Assembly (NCBI RefSeq): GCF_000764025.1 | Contig: NZ_KN234752.1 | Location: 1-64,000, forward strand | Origin: Pseudohaliea rubra DSM 19751 | GTDB lineage: Bacteria; Pseudomonadota; Gammaproteobacteria; Pseudomonadales; Halieaceae | Reading direction: 5' to 3' | Length of the DNA: 64,000 nucleotides | Notes under the pieces: generated by a model | The model's input: only the letters and a program-made list of their open reading frames with translations | What the model was told of the DNA's origin: nothing | Database searches by the model: none | Made by a program: the position numbers and the translations under genes | Shown: piece by piece, positions 54,773-63,089 of the stretch | How positions within the stretch are numbered: position 1 is the stretch's first letter | How the letters are laid out: every line of letters starts with the position of its first letter

Positions 54773-55615
54773 TCAGCCGACCTGCTCCGCCACCGGTTGC
54801 GCTGTGTGGCCCAGCATGAACGTTTCGTAATCGTCGAGAAGCTCGGGCCGTTCGAAGTGCAGGAAGTGGCCCACCCCATCCACGAGCAGGCATTCGCAGC
54901 GCGGGATCATGCGCTCGGCTATCCACATGTCGTCGAGATCAATAATGCGATCCTCGGCACCATTGACGATAAGCGTCCTCGCGCGAATACGGGAAAGATC
55001 CACCGTGTCCTGCAGCTGGCCGAGCGTTAGGATATTCCGGCAGTGCTGGTAAAACACATCGGCGCTGTCGTCGCTCAGATTGGCAAACTGCGCGGTTATC
55101 TGGCGCTTGTAGCTGGGACCGATCTGCTGCCCGAACATATCGATAATCAGGTCCGCCCCCGCCGCGTAGTCGCGGGTCTCGTAAAGCTGCTGCGCGTGCG
55201 CAACGATATGTTCCATGACGGCATTCGGCTTCATGCCGAAACTGCTCAGCACCAGCTGCTGCACCGCGTCGGGCTCCCGCGCCGCGTAGCCGGCTGCGAT
55301 CGCCGTGCCCCAGCTGCTGCCCGCCAGCGTCAGCTCACCGTAGGGCGCCGCGTTCTTCAGAAGGGCATCCACCACCTCGAGCTGCTCTTCAACGGTGACG
55401 TGCGCGTCTCCCGACAGAATGCGGGAACGACCGACACCGGGCATATCGAACACGATGACCCGAAAGTGCGGCGCGAAACGCCGGGTAATCGAACGCCAGA
55501 CCGCCATGGTCTGGAGGACGCCGCTCACGCAGAGCAGCACGTTGGGATGATCGCCGTAGACCCGGAAGGGGATCTCGAAACGACCGTGCTGGAGCACTTG
55601 CTTTCCGGTTTTCAT
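54773..55615 (-). CDS. RhlA/PhaG-like alpha/beta hydrolase
   Basis: A 280-residue alpha/beta hydrolase. VSGVLQTMAVWRSI, VIVFDMPGVGRSR and the nucleophile segment LAGSSWGTAIAAGYA (Ser101, GxSxG) plus VNGAEDRI and GVGHFLHFE complete the Ser-Asp-His plan. The overall layout follows RhlA/PhaG 3-hydroxyacyl-ACP-processing enzymes rather than simple esterases: the truncated cap region, the FDMP motif and the GHFLxFE end. It may join or transfer hydroxyacyl groups; substrate is inferred. Its start overlaps the JmjC-protein stop by four bases, and it is the last gene of a three-gene operon. Confidence 0.72.
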   Translation of the reverse strand: MKTGKQVLQHGRFEIPFRVYGDHPNVLLCVSGVLQTMAVWRSITRRFAPHFRVIVFDMPGVGRSRILSGDAHVTVEEQLEVVDALLKNAAPYGELTLAGSSWGTAIAAGYAAREPDAVQQLVLSSFGMKPNAVMEHIVAHAQQLYETRDYAAGADLIIDMFGQQIGPSYKRQITAQFANLSDDSADVFYQHCRNILTLGQLQDTVDLSRIRARTLIVNGAEDRIIDLDDMWIAERMIPRCECLLVDGVGHFLHFERPELLDDYETFMLGHTAQPVAEQVG

Positions 55616-56568
55616 AGCTTCGGTTCCACATCTTCCGTCCCGGACGAGAGGAGCGCCTTGGCGCGCTGTTCAGCGCGGAGGCACTTCCAACGATACCACC
55701 TGGCCGGGGCAAGGCGATTCGCAAAACGGTCCCAGGGCGAGGTCACCAGGAGGCACAGCGCCGCGCGGGCCCGATCGCCCCAGTGCACCGGGGCGGCACG
55801 CAGGGAGACACTCATGCCCGCCTCGAGGTAATGAAACTCGTGCCACCAGCCCGCCGGCATGTACAGCGTCTCGCCCGGCTCAAGCACCAGCTCCAGGCCA
55901 GGAGCGCGGGCAAGGGCGGGAAAACGCGCCAAATCCGGGGCATCGAGATCGACGTAGCTGCGCACTGTGCACGGATGGCGATAAAGCGCAGCCGAGGCAG
56001 CTGGCGGAAACAGGCGGACCCTGCGGCGACCACGGATGACCGTGTGCAGTACGTCCGCCCTGTCGATGTCGTAGTGCAGCGGCGTGGTGCTGCCGCCGCA
56101 GCCGAAGAAACTGAACACAAAGCGACGGGACAGGCGCAGGCCGACATCGGGCAGGCGCACATCGTCCAGCAGCTCGGGGAGCTGTCGCGACAGGTTGTAG
56201 AGAAACATGCGCAGATCGCGCCCACGGTACTGCGTCGCCTCGAGGAAATCCGCAAAGCGCATAGTGTCGATACTGCCCATGTAATTGGACCCCGGGCTGC
56301 CGAAACTCGCATCATAGACCCGCACCATGTGCTCCCCGAAGCGCCTGCTCAGGCCCTCCGGGGTCCACCGCCGGAGGGCCGGCCAATCGACCGCCAGGTC
56401 GCTGATGACGGCGGGGCGACGCGCGGAAATCGCCTCCCGCAGAGCGCCACCGTCGCCAAAGGCTACCCGGGGCAGCGCCTGCCAGCCCGGGCGCAACCCG
56501 GCCTCTGCCGACCCTGCCGTCGCGCAGTCCATGGCGGGGACGGTGAACGCTGCCCCCTCGCCCCTCAT
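55612..56568 (-). CDS. JmjC/cupin_8-family Fe(II)/2-oxoglutarate oxygenase-like protein
   Basis: A 318-residue protein with the cupin_8/JmjC signature: residues 50-100 (RPAVISDLAVDWPALRRW), then the iron-site HxD at His165 and Asp167 (TTPLHYDIDRADV) and the distal His243 (MPAGWWHEFHYLE). The GCGGSTTPLHYD and YMPAGWWH segments are conserved in this group, so it is likely an iron/2-oxoglutarate-dependent hydroxylase of protein or small-molecule targets. It sits between a chalcone-isomerase-like gene and an RhlA-like gene, with overlaps on both sides. The combination suggests a lipid or small secondary metabolite pathway. Confidence 0.8.
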   Translation of the reverse strand: MRGEGAAFTVPAMDCATAGSAEAGLRPGWQALPRVAFGDGGALREAISARRPAVISDLAVDWPALRRWTPEGLSRRFGEHMVRVYDASFGSPGSNYMGSIDTMRFADFLEATQYRGRDLRMFLYNLSRQLPELLDDVRLPDVGLRLSRRFVFSFFGCGGSTTPLHYDIDRADVLHTVIRGRRRVRLFPPAASAALYRHPCTVRSYVDLDAPDLARFPALARAPGLELVLEPGETLYMPAGWWHEFHYLEAGMSVSLRAAPVHWGDRARAALCLLVTSPWDRFANRLAPARWYRWKCLRAEQRAKALLSSGTEDVEPKL

Positions 56569-57197
56569 AGCGCCGCCCCGGGGGCCACCAGCGCGAGCAG
56601 ATCCTCCCGGTCGCAGACGGGATCGGCACCAAACCAGATCGACCAGATCAGCTTGGCAAAAGCAAGGTCGCTTGCGGCAAAGACCCGCTCACCGTTGAAG
56701 TTCACGAACAGCCTCCCGCCGTCCAGCCAGAAAAACTGCAGCTGATCGCCAGCCCGGGCGCCGCGGTCAATCGCGGCAAGAAAGCTCGCAATGGTATCGC
56801 GGGCCTCCTGCAGCCACTCAGGCTGCGCATTGCGCCGCAGGCTCCGATCGAATTCCTCGCGAATCTGTTCAACGCCAAGGTCCCGCTGGAAGTGAATCAT
56901 CAGCGCCTTGCCGCGACCGTCCGTTACAACCTCTCCCGGGTCGAGGGGCGATCCGCCGGCGAGCTCGGCGTAGTGGGCGATTTCGTAGACGCGAAAAATG
57001 AAAAAGACACGCTCGGTCCTGCCGGTGAGAAGCAGTCGGTGGCGCTCGCCTGCCTCCTCGATACTGACGACGGGCGGGAAGGCAGGTTTTGCGCCAGCCA
57101 GGAGGACTGGCGATAGAATCAACGCGGCCACGAACAACACAAGGCTGACATAGCGCTGAGACCCGGACGGGTCATGCGCGGAAAACGTATGCGACAT
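56565..57197 (-). CDS. Chalcone-isomerase-like exported protein
   Basis: A 210-residue protein with an N-terminal hydrophobic segment (residues 17-36) and a chalcone-isomerase-like domain: ERHRLLLTGRTERVFFIFRVYEIAHY, ALMIHFQRDL, WLQEARDTIASFL, GDQLQFFWLDGGRLFVNFNGERV and the DLAFAKLIWSIWFGADPV end. Bacterial members of this group are periplasmic and are not known to make flavonoids; a lipid or haem-binding role has been discussed. It opens the operon that continues into the JmjC and RhlA-like genes. Confidence 0.82.
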   Translation of the reverse strand: MSHTFSAHDPSGSQRYVSLVLFVAALILSPVLLAGAKPAFPPVVSIEEAGERHRLLLTGRTERVFFIFRVYEIAHYAELAGGSPLDPGEVVTDGRGKALMIHFQRDLGVEQIREEFDRSLRRNAQPEWLQEARDTIASFLAAIDRGARAGDQLQFFWLDGGRLFVNFNGERVFAASDLAFAKLIWSIWFGADPVCDREDLLALVAPGAAL

Positions 57198-57250
57198 GGA
57201 ACTACCCCTGACGATGCGCGACCAGTGTAGCTCAGGTCGGGCGCCTTGAC

Positions 57251-57322
57251 TGCCTCGCCGCTGCCGTCCCAGCGGGCAATGAAACTGTCGATAGCGAACA
57301 AGGTGCTGGCGTTATGCGGCAT
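57251..57322 (-). pseudogene. 5' remnant of a DNA methyltransferase gene
   Basis: The minus-strand frame opens MPHNASTLFAIDSFIARWDG, which resembles the N-terminus of MmeI-like DNA methyltransferases (FIARW-x-SG), and loses similarity after about 24 codons. The rest (57323-57496) shows no gene. This is a second trace of a lost restriction-modification system in the window. Confidence 0.4.
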
Positions 57323-57496
57323 CTGGGTGCGGGCGGGCTACTTCTTTCCTTCGGAGGTATCGTATCAAACCGAATGGACGACCAAGCCACACATCTGCCA
57401 GCGCTTCCACTAACCGCGCGAATTTCTGGACTTCGCGCTAGGCATGCCAACCGGGGCATCCAGGGCTGATCTGAACAAAAACCAGGCACGCCAAAG

Positions 57497-57697
57497 TTAG
57501 AACGCCTTTGGCAAGCCAGCTTGTTTCAAGACTTCGTTTGCCGTGTGTCGGGATTTTATTTTGTTGTCGACCGGGAAGGATCTGTTTGTCACCGGGCTAT
57601 GCCAAAACTCATGGTCGCCCTTGCCCTGGCGCTTGAAGTAGCACCCTGCCTCAGAGAGTAGGGCTTTAACCTCTGGCGTAAAAGACTGCGGCGCCAC
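57497..57697 (-). CDS. hicA: HicA-type mRNA interferase toxin
   Basis: A 66-residue HicA-like protein (SFTPEVKALLSEAGCYFKRQGKGDHEFWHSPVTN) with the double-stranded RNA-binding-like fold and the catalytic His in GKGDHEFWH; SFPVDNKIKSRHTANEVLKQAGL completes the family pattern. GTG start, three bases after the HicB stop. The antitoxin gene comes first, so this is an hicBA-order pair. It lies next to an integrative element and decayed restriction DNA, an usual location. Confidence 0.9.
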   Translation of the reverse strand: MAPQSFTPEVKALLSEAGCYFKRQGKGDHEFWHSPVTNRSFPVDNKIKSRHTANEVLKQAGLPKAF

Positions 57698-57700
57698 CTT

Positions 57701-57976
57701 TTAGCAGCCGATAGACACTCTGCGCTCACTGTGAATCAGCAGGTCGAGCGGCGCGGTCCCATCGTCCTCCGGGACGGCCATCCCATTGAGTTCGAGCAAG
57801 TCGGGGACGATTTCAAGAAGTTTCTGGGTAACCCCCTCAATCGTCTCTGCTTCCGTGACAAGGCCCGGAATATCGTCACTGGAGACCAACCATACGCCGG
57901 CCTCATCATCCCACTCTGCTTGGATTTGGAACGTGCGTCTTGACTCTGGCTGTGCGGCGAGAGATTTGCTGTCCAT
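57701..57976 (-). CDS. hicB: HicB-type antitoxin
   Basis: A 91-residue DUF1902/HicB-like protein: FQIQAEWDDEAGVWLVSSDDIPGLVTEAETIEGVTQKLLEIVPDLLE is the partial RNase-H-fold seen in HicB. The ATG at 57976 has AAAGGAG upstream; an ATG at 58007-58009 lacks a ribosome site at the right distance. No C-terminal DNA-binding helix is evident, so repression might need the HicA-HicB complex. An inverted repeat in the promoter (58011-58035) is a candidate operator. Confidence 0.9.
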   Translation of the reverse strand: MDSKSLAAQPESRRTFQIQAEWDDEAGVWLVSSDDIPGLVTEAETIEGVTQKLLEIVPDLLELNGMAVPEDDGTAPLDLLIHSERRVSIGC

Positions 57977-58010
57977 AAGGGAGGCTCCTTTGCGCCCGAT
58001 CGGACACATC

Positions 58011-58035
58011 CCGGTATTTTGCTATATTTTACCGG
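58011..58035 (-). promoter_or_regulatory. hicBA promoter/operator palindrome
   Basis: CCGGTA (58011-58016) and TACCGG (58030-58035) flank an AT-rich core that contains TATAGC on the minus strand, a likely -10. A TTGGAT 16 bp before it could be the -35. The overlap of the palindrome with the -10 fits autorepression. Confidence 0.5.
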
Positions 58036-58206
58036 TTTTTGAATCCAAAGTTTAAAGCAATCTTGTAGAAAAAGCCGCCCGGTCGCTTATGTAGCGCATG
58101 GCTACATATCCGGACGGACGAAACTTTGGCGCATGCGCCCAGGGTTAATGGGGTAGAGCCTTTTACTGAGTAGATGGCGGAGGGGGTGTCTGCTTGCATC
58201 TTGTGC

Positions 58207-58324
58207 CATCCAGTATCATCCGGTGTCACCGAGTCGATTTTATTCGTTATTTATCAAATCTTTACAATCATAACCCACTAACACCCGATGCCAATTAGTG
58301 CTATCCTCTCTCATCCAATGCCAA
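58207..58324. repeat. Imperfect short repeats before the integrase
   Basis: Four related units follow CAyCCrrTGyCAA: CATCCAGTATC (58207), CATCCGGTGTCA (58217), CACCCGATGCCAA (58282) and CATCCAATGCCAA (58312). They precede an integrase gene and may be arm-type binding sites or part of the attachment site. No tRNA gene was recognised in 58010-58357. Confidence 0.45.
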
Positions 58325-58357
58325 CTTTAATGGCGGGATGGATGTGGGGAGCTTGTC

Positions 58358-59668
58358 ATGCCAAAGGTGGCGAAGGAGTTGAAAGCTCTTGAGGTGTCGC
58401 GCCTCAACGAACCGGGTATGCACGCCGTCGGTGGCGTCGCTGGACTGCATTTGAACGTCGCTCCGTCAGGTGCGCGCAGCTGGATTCTGCGCGTGATGGT
58501 GGGCGCAAAGCGGCGCGAGGTGGGATTGGGAGGCTACCCCACGGTCACGCTAGCAACCGCCAGAGAAGCAGCCAGAGCAATGCGTCAGCAGATCGCCGAG
58601 GGTGAAGACCCAGTCCTTGTTAAGACGCTGGCGCGGCAACGACTCATAGACCAGCAGAACCGCAGCATCACCTTTGAAGAAGCCGCCAGGCGCTTCCTCG
58701 CCGCCAAACAGGGGGAATGGCGCAACGCCAAGCACGCCGCGCAGTGGGGCTCCACGCTGAAGACCTACGCCCACCCGATCCTCGGTAAAAAGCACGTATC
58801 TACCATTGAGCTAACGGATGTGCTGCAGGTACTTGAGCCGATCTGGCAGGAGAAAAACGAAACAGCCTCCCGCCTGCGTGGCCGCATAGAGTCCGTGCTC
58901 GACTGGGCGAAGGTGCACGGCTACGCCGAGGGTGAAAACGCCGCTCGCTGGAAAGGCAATCTGGACAAAGTGTTACCACGCCCCAGCAAGGTCAAGCGGG
59001 TGAAGCATCACGAAGCACTCCCCTACGCGCAGATCGGAGACTTCCTATCGAAGCTGGCGAAACGCAGTGGGTCGGCGGCAGCGGCACTGGAGTTCCTGAT
59101 CCTCACAGCAGCGCGATCCGGCGAGGTTAGGCGCATGACCTGGGGGGAACTGGCGTCGGATGACAACTTGTGGATTGTGCCTTCAGAACGCATGAAGGCG
59201 GGTAAGGAGCACCGAGTACCGCTTTCGGAGGGAGTTCTTGCGGTTCTAGAGCGACAGCGCAAGCTGACCGACTCCGATGATCCGGCAGCGCTGGTATTCC
59301 CATCCCCCAATGCAAAGAAACACCTGAGCGATGTGGCATTCAAGCAATTGCTCAAGCGCCTCGGATACGGACATGTCACCGCGCACGGCTTCCGATCCAC
59401 GTTCAGAGACTGGGCCGGCGAGCAAACACAACACCCGCGGGAAGTCATGGAGCACGCACTGGCGCACCAACTCAAGGATAAAGCTGAAGCTGCCTACGCG
59501 CGTGGCACGCTGCTGCAGAAGCGCCGCAAGCTGATGAACGACTGGGCGGCATACTGCAGCGGGACGACTGAGAGAGAGGAGCAGACAAATGACTCTACAG
59601 GAACGCCAGAACCGACTGCGCAAAATAGCGGAGGACCTTCGAGACTGCGTATTGTCTCAGGAGGATGA
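58358..59668 (+). CDS. int: P4-type tyrosine integrase
   Basis: A 436-residue integrase with an N-terminal DUF4102-like arm-binding domain (GGVAGLHLNVAPSGARSWILRVMVGAKRREVGLGGYPTVTLATAREAA), a core-binding domain and the catalytic domain. Catalytic residues are Arg253 (ARSGEVRRMTW), His343 and Arg346 (HGFRSTFRDW) and the Tyr in EAAYARGTLLQKR. Such enzymes usually integrate at tRNA or ssrA 3' ends. GC content is lower than the flanking purine genes. The gene's 3' end overlaps the next small gene by 80 bp. It marks the left end of the accessory island that runs past the window edge. Confidence 0.94.
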   Translation: MPKVAKELKALEVSRLNEPGMHAVGGVAGLHLNVAPSGARSWILRVMVGAKRREVGLGGYPTVTLATAREAARAMRQQIAEGEDPVLVKTLARQRLIDQQNRSITFEEAARRFLAAKQGEWRNAKHAAQWGSTLKTYAHPILGKKHVSTIELTDVLQVLEPIWQEKNETASRLRGRIESVLDWAKVHGYAEGENAARWKGNLDKVLPRPSKVKRVKHHEALPYAQIGDFLSKLAKRSGSAAAALEFLILTAARSGEVRRMTWGELASDDNLWIVPSERMKAGKEHRVPLSEGVLAVLERQRKLTDSDDPAALVFPSPNAKKHLSDVAFKQLLKRLGYGHVTAHGFRSTFRDWAGEQTQHPREVMEHALAHQLKDKAEAAYARGTLLQKRRKLMNDWAAYCSGTTEREEQTNDSTGTPEPTAQNSGGPSRLRIVSGG

Positions 59669-59987
59669 GCAGTTCCTTGCAGACGCGCTGGAGAAAATCG
59701 CCGACGGCGAAAGCGCCGAGGAAGTACTGGACGTTAAGGCCAGGCGAGGCGAACGGAAAAGCGCGGCCATCCAGAAGGCAAACAAGAAATCAAGCCTTCG
59801 AAGACAGCATGCACTTGCCTGGATGCAAGCGGCCAAAACTCCAGAGGATGAAGGTGGGTTGGGCATGGCTTTAGAAGAGGCTGCCCACGAGGTATCAAAG
59901 TACTTCCCATTTTCTGCGGAAACTTTGCTCCAGTACTTCAGAGTCAAGCATCGCGTAGAAGCGGTCAACCCGTACCGCCTGAACTGA
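59589..59987 (+). CDS. Small protein of unknown function in the integrative element
   Basis: A 132-residue, helix-rich, charged protein with a LQERQNRLRKIAEDLRDCVLSQEDEQFLADAL opening and a basic centre. No family recognised. ATG has AGAGAGGAGCAG upstream. It overlaps the integrase 3' end by 80 bp in another frame, an arrangement seen in compact phage and satellite genomes. Confidence 0.6.
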   Translation: MTLQERQNRLRKIAEDLRDCVLSQEDEQFLADALEKIADGESAEEVLDVKARRGERKSAAIQKANKKSSLRRQHALAWMQAAKTPEDEGGLGMALEEAAHEVSKYFPFSAETLLQYFRVKHRVEAVNPYRLN

Positions 59988-60066
59988 AATCACGATTTGA
60001 GTTACTGGCGCGCTGAGACGTGGAGACTCATGCTGGACTCGCGTAAAGCAAATGAGGACTCCAGAC

Positions 60067-60321
60067 ATGGCCGTAACTCGCCTACTCGAACTGAAAGAAA
60101 TTCTCGGTGATCCGAGATCAAACCCACCAGCGCCCCCAATCCTTCCTGTTTCGCGCTCCACCTTCTATCGAGAGATACGCGCGGGCCGGTTCCCGCGCGG
60201 TGTGGAGGTTTCACCGGGGCGCGTCGCCTGGCGTGAGGACGACATTCAGCGATTGATTGCAAGACTGTCGAACACTGGAAGAAAGTCGGAACACGAGGAA
60301 AACACGCGGAGGGCAGATTAA
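60067..60321 (+). CDS. AlpA-family regulatory protein
   Basis: An 84-residue AlpA-like DNA-binding protein. LPVSRSTFYREIRAGRFPRGVEVSPGRVAWREDDIQRLIARL is the typical winged/helix-turn-helix pattern. AlpA-type proteins activate excision or integrase expression in satellite elements. The ATG at 60067 is preferred, with AGGACT upstream; the alternative at 60052 is five codons earlier. The stop overlaps the next ATG (TAATG). Confidence 0.85.
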   Translation: MAVTRLLELKEILGDPRSNPPAPPILPVSRSTFYREIRAGRFPRGVEVSPGRVAWREDDIQRLIARLSNTGRKSEHEENTRRAD

Positions 60322-60560
60322 TGAGCAGATACAACAGAAAACCCAATATACCAGCAGACATCGAGGCCATTATTGAAATACTGCCGCCGGGTGCAATCGA
60401 GGAAGCGCAATTCGAGTTTTTATTTGGTTTGGGCGACGAGATAGAACTTCTCACAAAAGACCACTCGCAGGATGCCATGCGCGGATATTTAGTGAGAAGC
60501 GCAGAAAAATTCGCAGAGATCATCTGCAGAAAAGAGCGAAAGTTGCGTGAAAGTGAGTAG
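60321..60560 (+). CDS. Small protein upstream of the primase-helicase
   Basis: A 79-residue acidic protein (IEEAQFEFLFGLGDEIELLTKDHSQDA) with no recognised family. It is coupled upstream to the AlpA-like gene and its end overlaps the primase-helicase start by 14 bases. Presumably a replication accessory or regulator; unproven. Confidence 0.6.
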   Translation: MSRYNRKPNIPADIEAIIEILPPGAIEEAQFEFLFGLGDEIELLTKDHSQDAMRGYLVRSAEKFAEIICRKERKLRESE

Positions 60561-62580
60561 CAATAAGTCAAATTATCAACAGTACCTGCGCCACGGTATA
60601 CAACGAGAAAATATTCCGCTCATCCTGCAGCGTATCAATCGATGGGTCGTCTGGAAGGCACTCACATTCAAGCCCTGCGGCAAATTCGACAAGGTTCCGG
60701 TAAACACCTACAACGGTAGAAAAATTAACTCTCTAGACCCTGATAACTGGTTGAGTTTTGAGGAGGCGTACGAGGCATACGCTAAAAATTTATGCGATGG
60801 TATAGGGTTGGTGCTATCCGGCGATCCGGTAACGACTGATGAGCACGGTCGCCCCCTACACCTCGTCGGAGTAGATCTGGACCAAATAGATAGGAATATG
60901 TCGGAGGCCAAGGCTATCAGGGACTCGATCGGTTCCTATAGCGAACTCAGCCCCAGCTTAAAGGGCGCCCGAGTTTTTGCTCTAACTCGAGAGCATATCC
61001 GTGGCGGCAACGCAGGCGATGGACGTGAACTCTATGGCAGCAAGCGGTTTTTGACGGTAACTGGCATCAGAGGCAAGGGTAAAATCATAGATGCGACCGA
61101 AATTTTGGTTCAGCTTGAAAAAGAGTGGTTTCACGGTAAGCATCACGAGTCTAACGTTGTGAGCCTCAAACCCAGCTTGATGGATCGTTGTGCAGCCAAG
61201 CATGGTGGAACCGTCAATAACCGGCTGATGGGACGAGACTGGAGCGAGACAAAGGAGAACATCGCACGAATTAAGCAGGCGCTTGCGGTAGTGCCACCTG
61301 ACCTGCCCTATGACGGTTGGCGAGATATCCTCTGGTCAGTCTCATCCTTAGACTGGGAATGTGGAAGGAAACTGCTTCTAGACTGGAGCAAGGGAAGCGA
61401 CAAGCACTGGGAGAGTGAGGGGGGTGCCGAAGAAGCAGAGACAGCACTACAGCACGTCCTCTCCAGCTTCGACCCGAGCCGCGGAATCTCCATAGGCACA
61501 CTGTTTCACCATGCCAGAGAGAACGGCTGGCAGCCACCTGGCTCAGCTGAATCACAACCCATGCTGGCAACCCAAACGCAGAGAGAAGAAAAACCGTCGG
61601 AGCGCTTCCAGCTCCTGACTCCGGAGCAGCTCAGGGCGCTGCCGCCCATGGACTGGCTCGTGAAGGGCCTGCTGCCCTCTCAGGGCGTTGCGGCGATTTA
61701 CGGAGCCCCCGGGTCGGGTAAGACGTTTGTCGCGCTGGACCTAGCTCTCACGCTGTCTGAGGGGGTAGGTAACTGGTTTGAGCTGAAGTGCAAGCAGGCC
61801 TTTGTCACCTACATTGCTTTGGAAGGGCATGCCGGTATTGCCAAGCGCGTGGCTGCTTGGGCCTCGCATAATAACAATGCGCCAGTCGAGGCTCGGTTTG
61901 TGCTCTCCGCTCTTGATCTACGTCGCCCAGAGCATGTTTCCGCATTGGTTGACGCGATTCCTCAAAGCGAAGGCGTGCCCGCAGCCATCTTCATCGACAC
62001 GCTGAATCAAGCGGCACCCGGCGCTGACGAAAACTCGTCATCAGATATGGGGCTTTTGATGGCAGCGGCTAACCGCATTAGCCGTGACATAGGTGCGCTG
62101 GTGATATTAGTACATCACACCGGCAAGGATGCGGATAGGGGGTTGAGGGGGCATTCGTCGATGAACGCCGCGGTAGATACGGCCATTCTTGTGGAGAAGA
62201 AGAATGCCGTTCGCAGGTGGCGTGTCACGAAATCGAAAGACGGCGATGGCGATATTGAGCACTGGTTCGACCTGAAAGTCTGTAGCGTAGGCTCCGATAG
62301 CGACGGCCTGCCCGAAACTAGCTGCGTCGTGCAGTCGATTTCGGCGGCGGAGACTGTCAAAAAGCCAAAGGGGACAAATCAGCTGAAAATATGGGAGGCG
62401 ATCAAGGCCGAACTCGTGTTGGTTGACCGACTGCCCTGCGACCGGGCGCTTGAGATAGCTAAATGTTCGCTTCATAACATCGAGTCCCGGCAGCGAAGCG
62501 GTCGGGCGAAGCAGACACTCGACGGGCTTGTTGCTGGGGGGCACCTGAAGAGGAATGACGGGCGTGTCTATTTGCCATGA
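60547..62580 (+). CDS. Phage/satellite-type primase-helicase with RepA-like ATPase
   Basis: A 677-residue protein. The N-terminal third contains a primase-like region (GVDLDQID acidic site, LYGSKRFLTVTG), followed by a PriCT-2-like domain (about 235-330: IKQALAVVPPDLPYDGWRDILWSVSSLDW). A RecA/RepA-type ATPase follows: Walker A at 386-393 (GAPGSGKT), Walker B FIDTLNQ near 483 and the VHHTGKD sensor. This is the arrangement of plasmid/satellite replication initiators. The start is GTG at 60547. Candidate iteron repeats follow immediately after the stop, so an autonomous replication module is likely. Confidence 0.87.
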   Translation: MKVSSNKSNYQQYLRHGIQRENIPLILQRINRWVVWKALTFKPCGKFDKVPVNTYNGRKINSLDPDNWLSFEEAYEAYAKNLCDGIGLVLSGDPVTTDEHGRPLHLVGVDLDQIDRNMSEAKAIRDSIGSYSELSPSLKGARVFALTREHIRGGNAGDGRELYGSKRFLTVTGIRGKGKIIDATEILVQLEKEWFHGKHHESNVVSLKPSLMDRCAAKHGGTVNNRLMGRDWSETKENIARIKQALAVVPPDLPYDGWRDILWSVSSLDWECGRKLLLDWSKGSDKHWESEGGAEEAETALQHVLSSFDPSRGISIGTLFHHARENGWQPPGSAESQPMLATQTQREEKPSERFQLLTPEQLRALPPMDWLVKGLLPSQGVAAIYGAPGSGKTFVALDLALTLSEGVGNWFELKCKQAFVTYIALEGHAGIAKRVAAWASHNNNAPVEARFVLSALDLRRPEHVSALVDAIPQSEGVPAAIFIDTLNQAAPGADENSSSDMGLLMAAANRISRDIGALVILVHHTGKDADRGLRGHSSMNAAVDTAILVEKKNAVRRWRVTKSKDGDGDIEHWFDLKVCSVGSDSDGLPETSCVVQSISAAETVKKPKGTNQLKIWEAIKAELVLVDRLPCDRALEIAKCSLHNIESRQRSGRAKQTLDGLVAGGHLKRNDGRVYLP

Positions 62581-62782
62581 GCATTGAATCATCATTGAAC
62601 ATCGACCCCTATAGGGGGATCGATGTTTTCAATGCAGTGTGATTGGCCCCCTTACATTGATTAAATGCTTTTCAATGCTCTCGATACTGCGAGCCATTTG
62701 CATCGTTTCAATGCAGTTCGATGATTTCAATGCTGCCTACCCAACCCGTCAACCTGGCTGCTTGGAAAGGTGATTCCTGAAA
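62581..62782. repeat. Candidate replication origin with TTCAATGC iterons
   Basis: The intergenic stretch holds TTCAATGC on the plus strand at 62628, 62671, 62707 and 62726, and GCATTGAA at 62581, plus shorter CATTGA copies at 62593 and 62655. Three copies have extended matches (CGATGTTTTCAATGCAGTG; CATCGTTTCAATGCAGTTCG; CGATGATTTCAATGCTG). A CCCCTATAGGGG palindrome lies at about 62607-62618. AT-rich; no gene. Confidence 0.65.
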
Positions 62783-63085
62783 ATGCCGCTCCCCACCATC
62801 AAGAAACGCTGCACTGCCATCTCAAGGCGCACTGGCTACAGATGCCAAAATCCCGCCGCCTGGGGATGCAAAACCTGCCGCTATCATGGGGCGCGACGCC
62901 CGGAGAGCATCAAGTCCGGAGATGCCCATCCGAGGTACCGCTCCGGCAGATACACCAAAGCGGCGAAGCGCGAGTATCGAAAGGCCGCCAACCGTCTGCT
63001 AGAGTTGGAGCAACTGGCAGCTGACACAGGCATCCTGACAGGCCCACGCAGCAAGGGACGCAAGCCGCGGGCCGAAACCGAATAA
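62783..63085 (+). CDS. Cys-rich small phage-like protein
   Basis: A 100-residue basic protein with CTAISRRTGYRCQNPAAWGCKTCRYHGARRP, a compact Cys/His motif of possible zinc-binding type that is common in phage and satellite genomes, often near packaging genes, with no settled function. The ATG at 62783 lies behind GGTGATTCC, a modest ribosome site. A longer alternative frame at 62770 is out of frame. Confidence 0.7.
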   Translation: MPLPTIKKRCTAISRRTGYRCQNPAAWGCKTCRYHGARRPESIKSGDAHPRYRSGRYTKAAKREYRKAANRLLELEQLAADTGILTGPRSKGRKPRAETE

Positions 63086-63089
63086 GATC

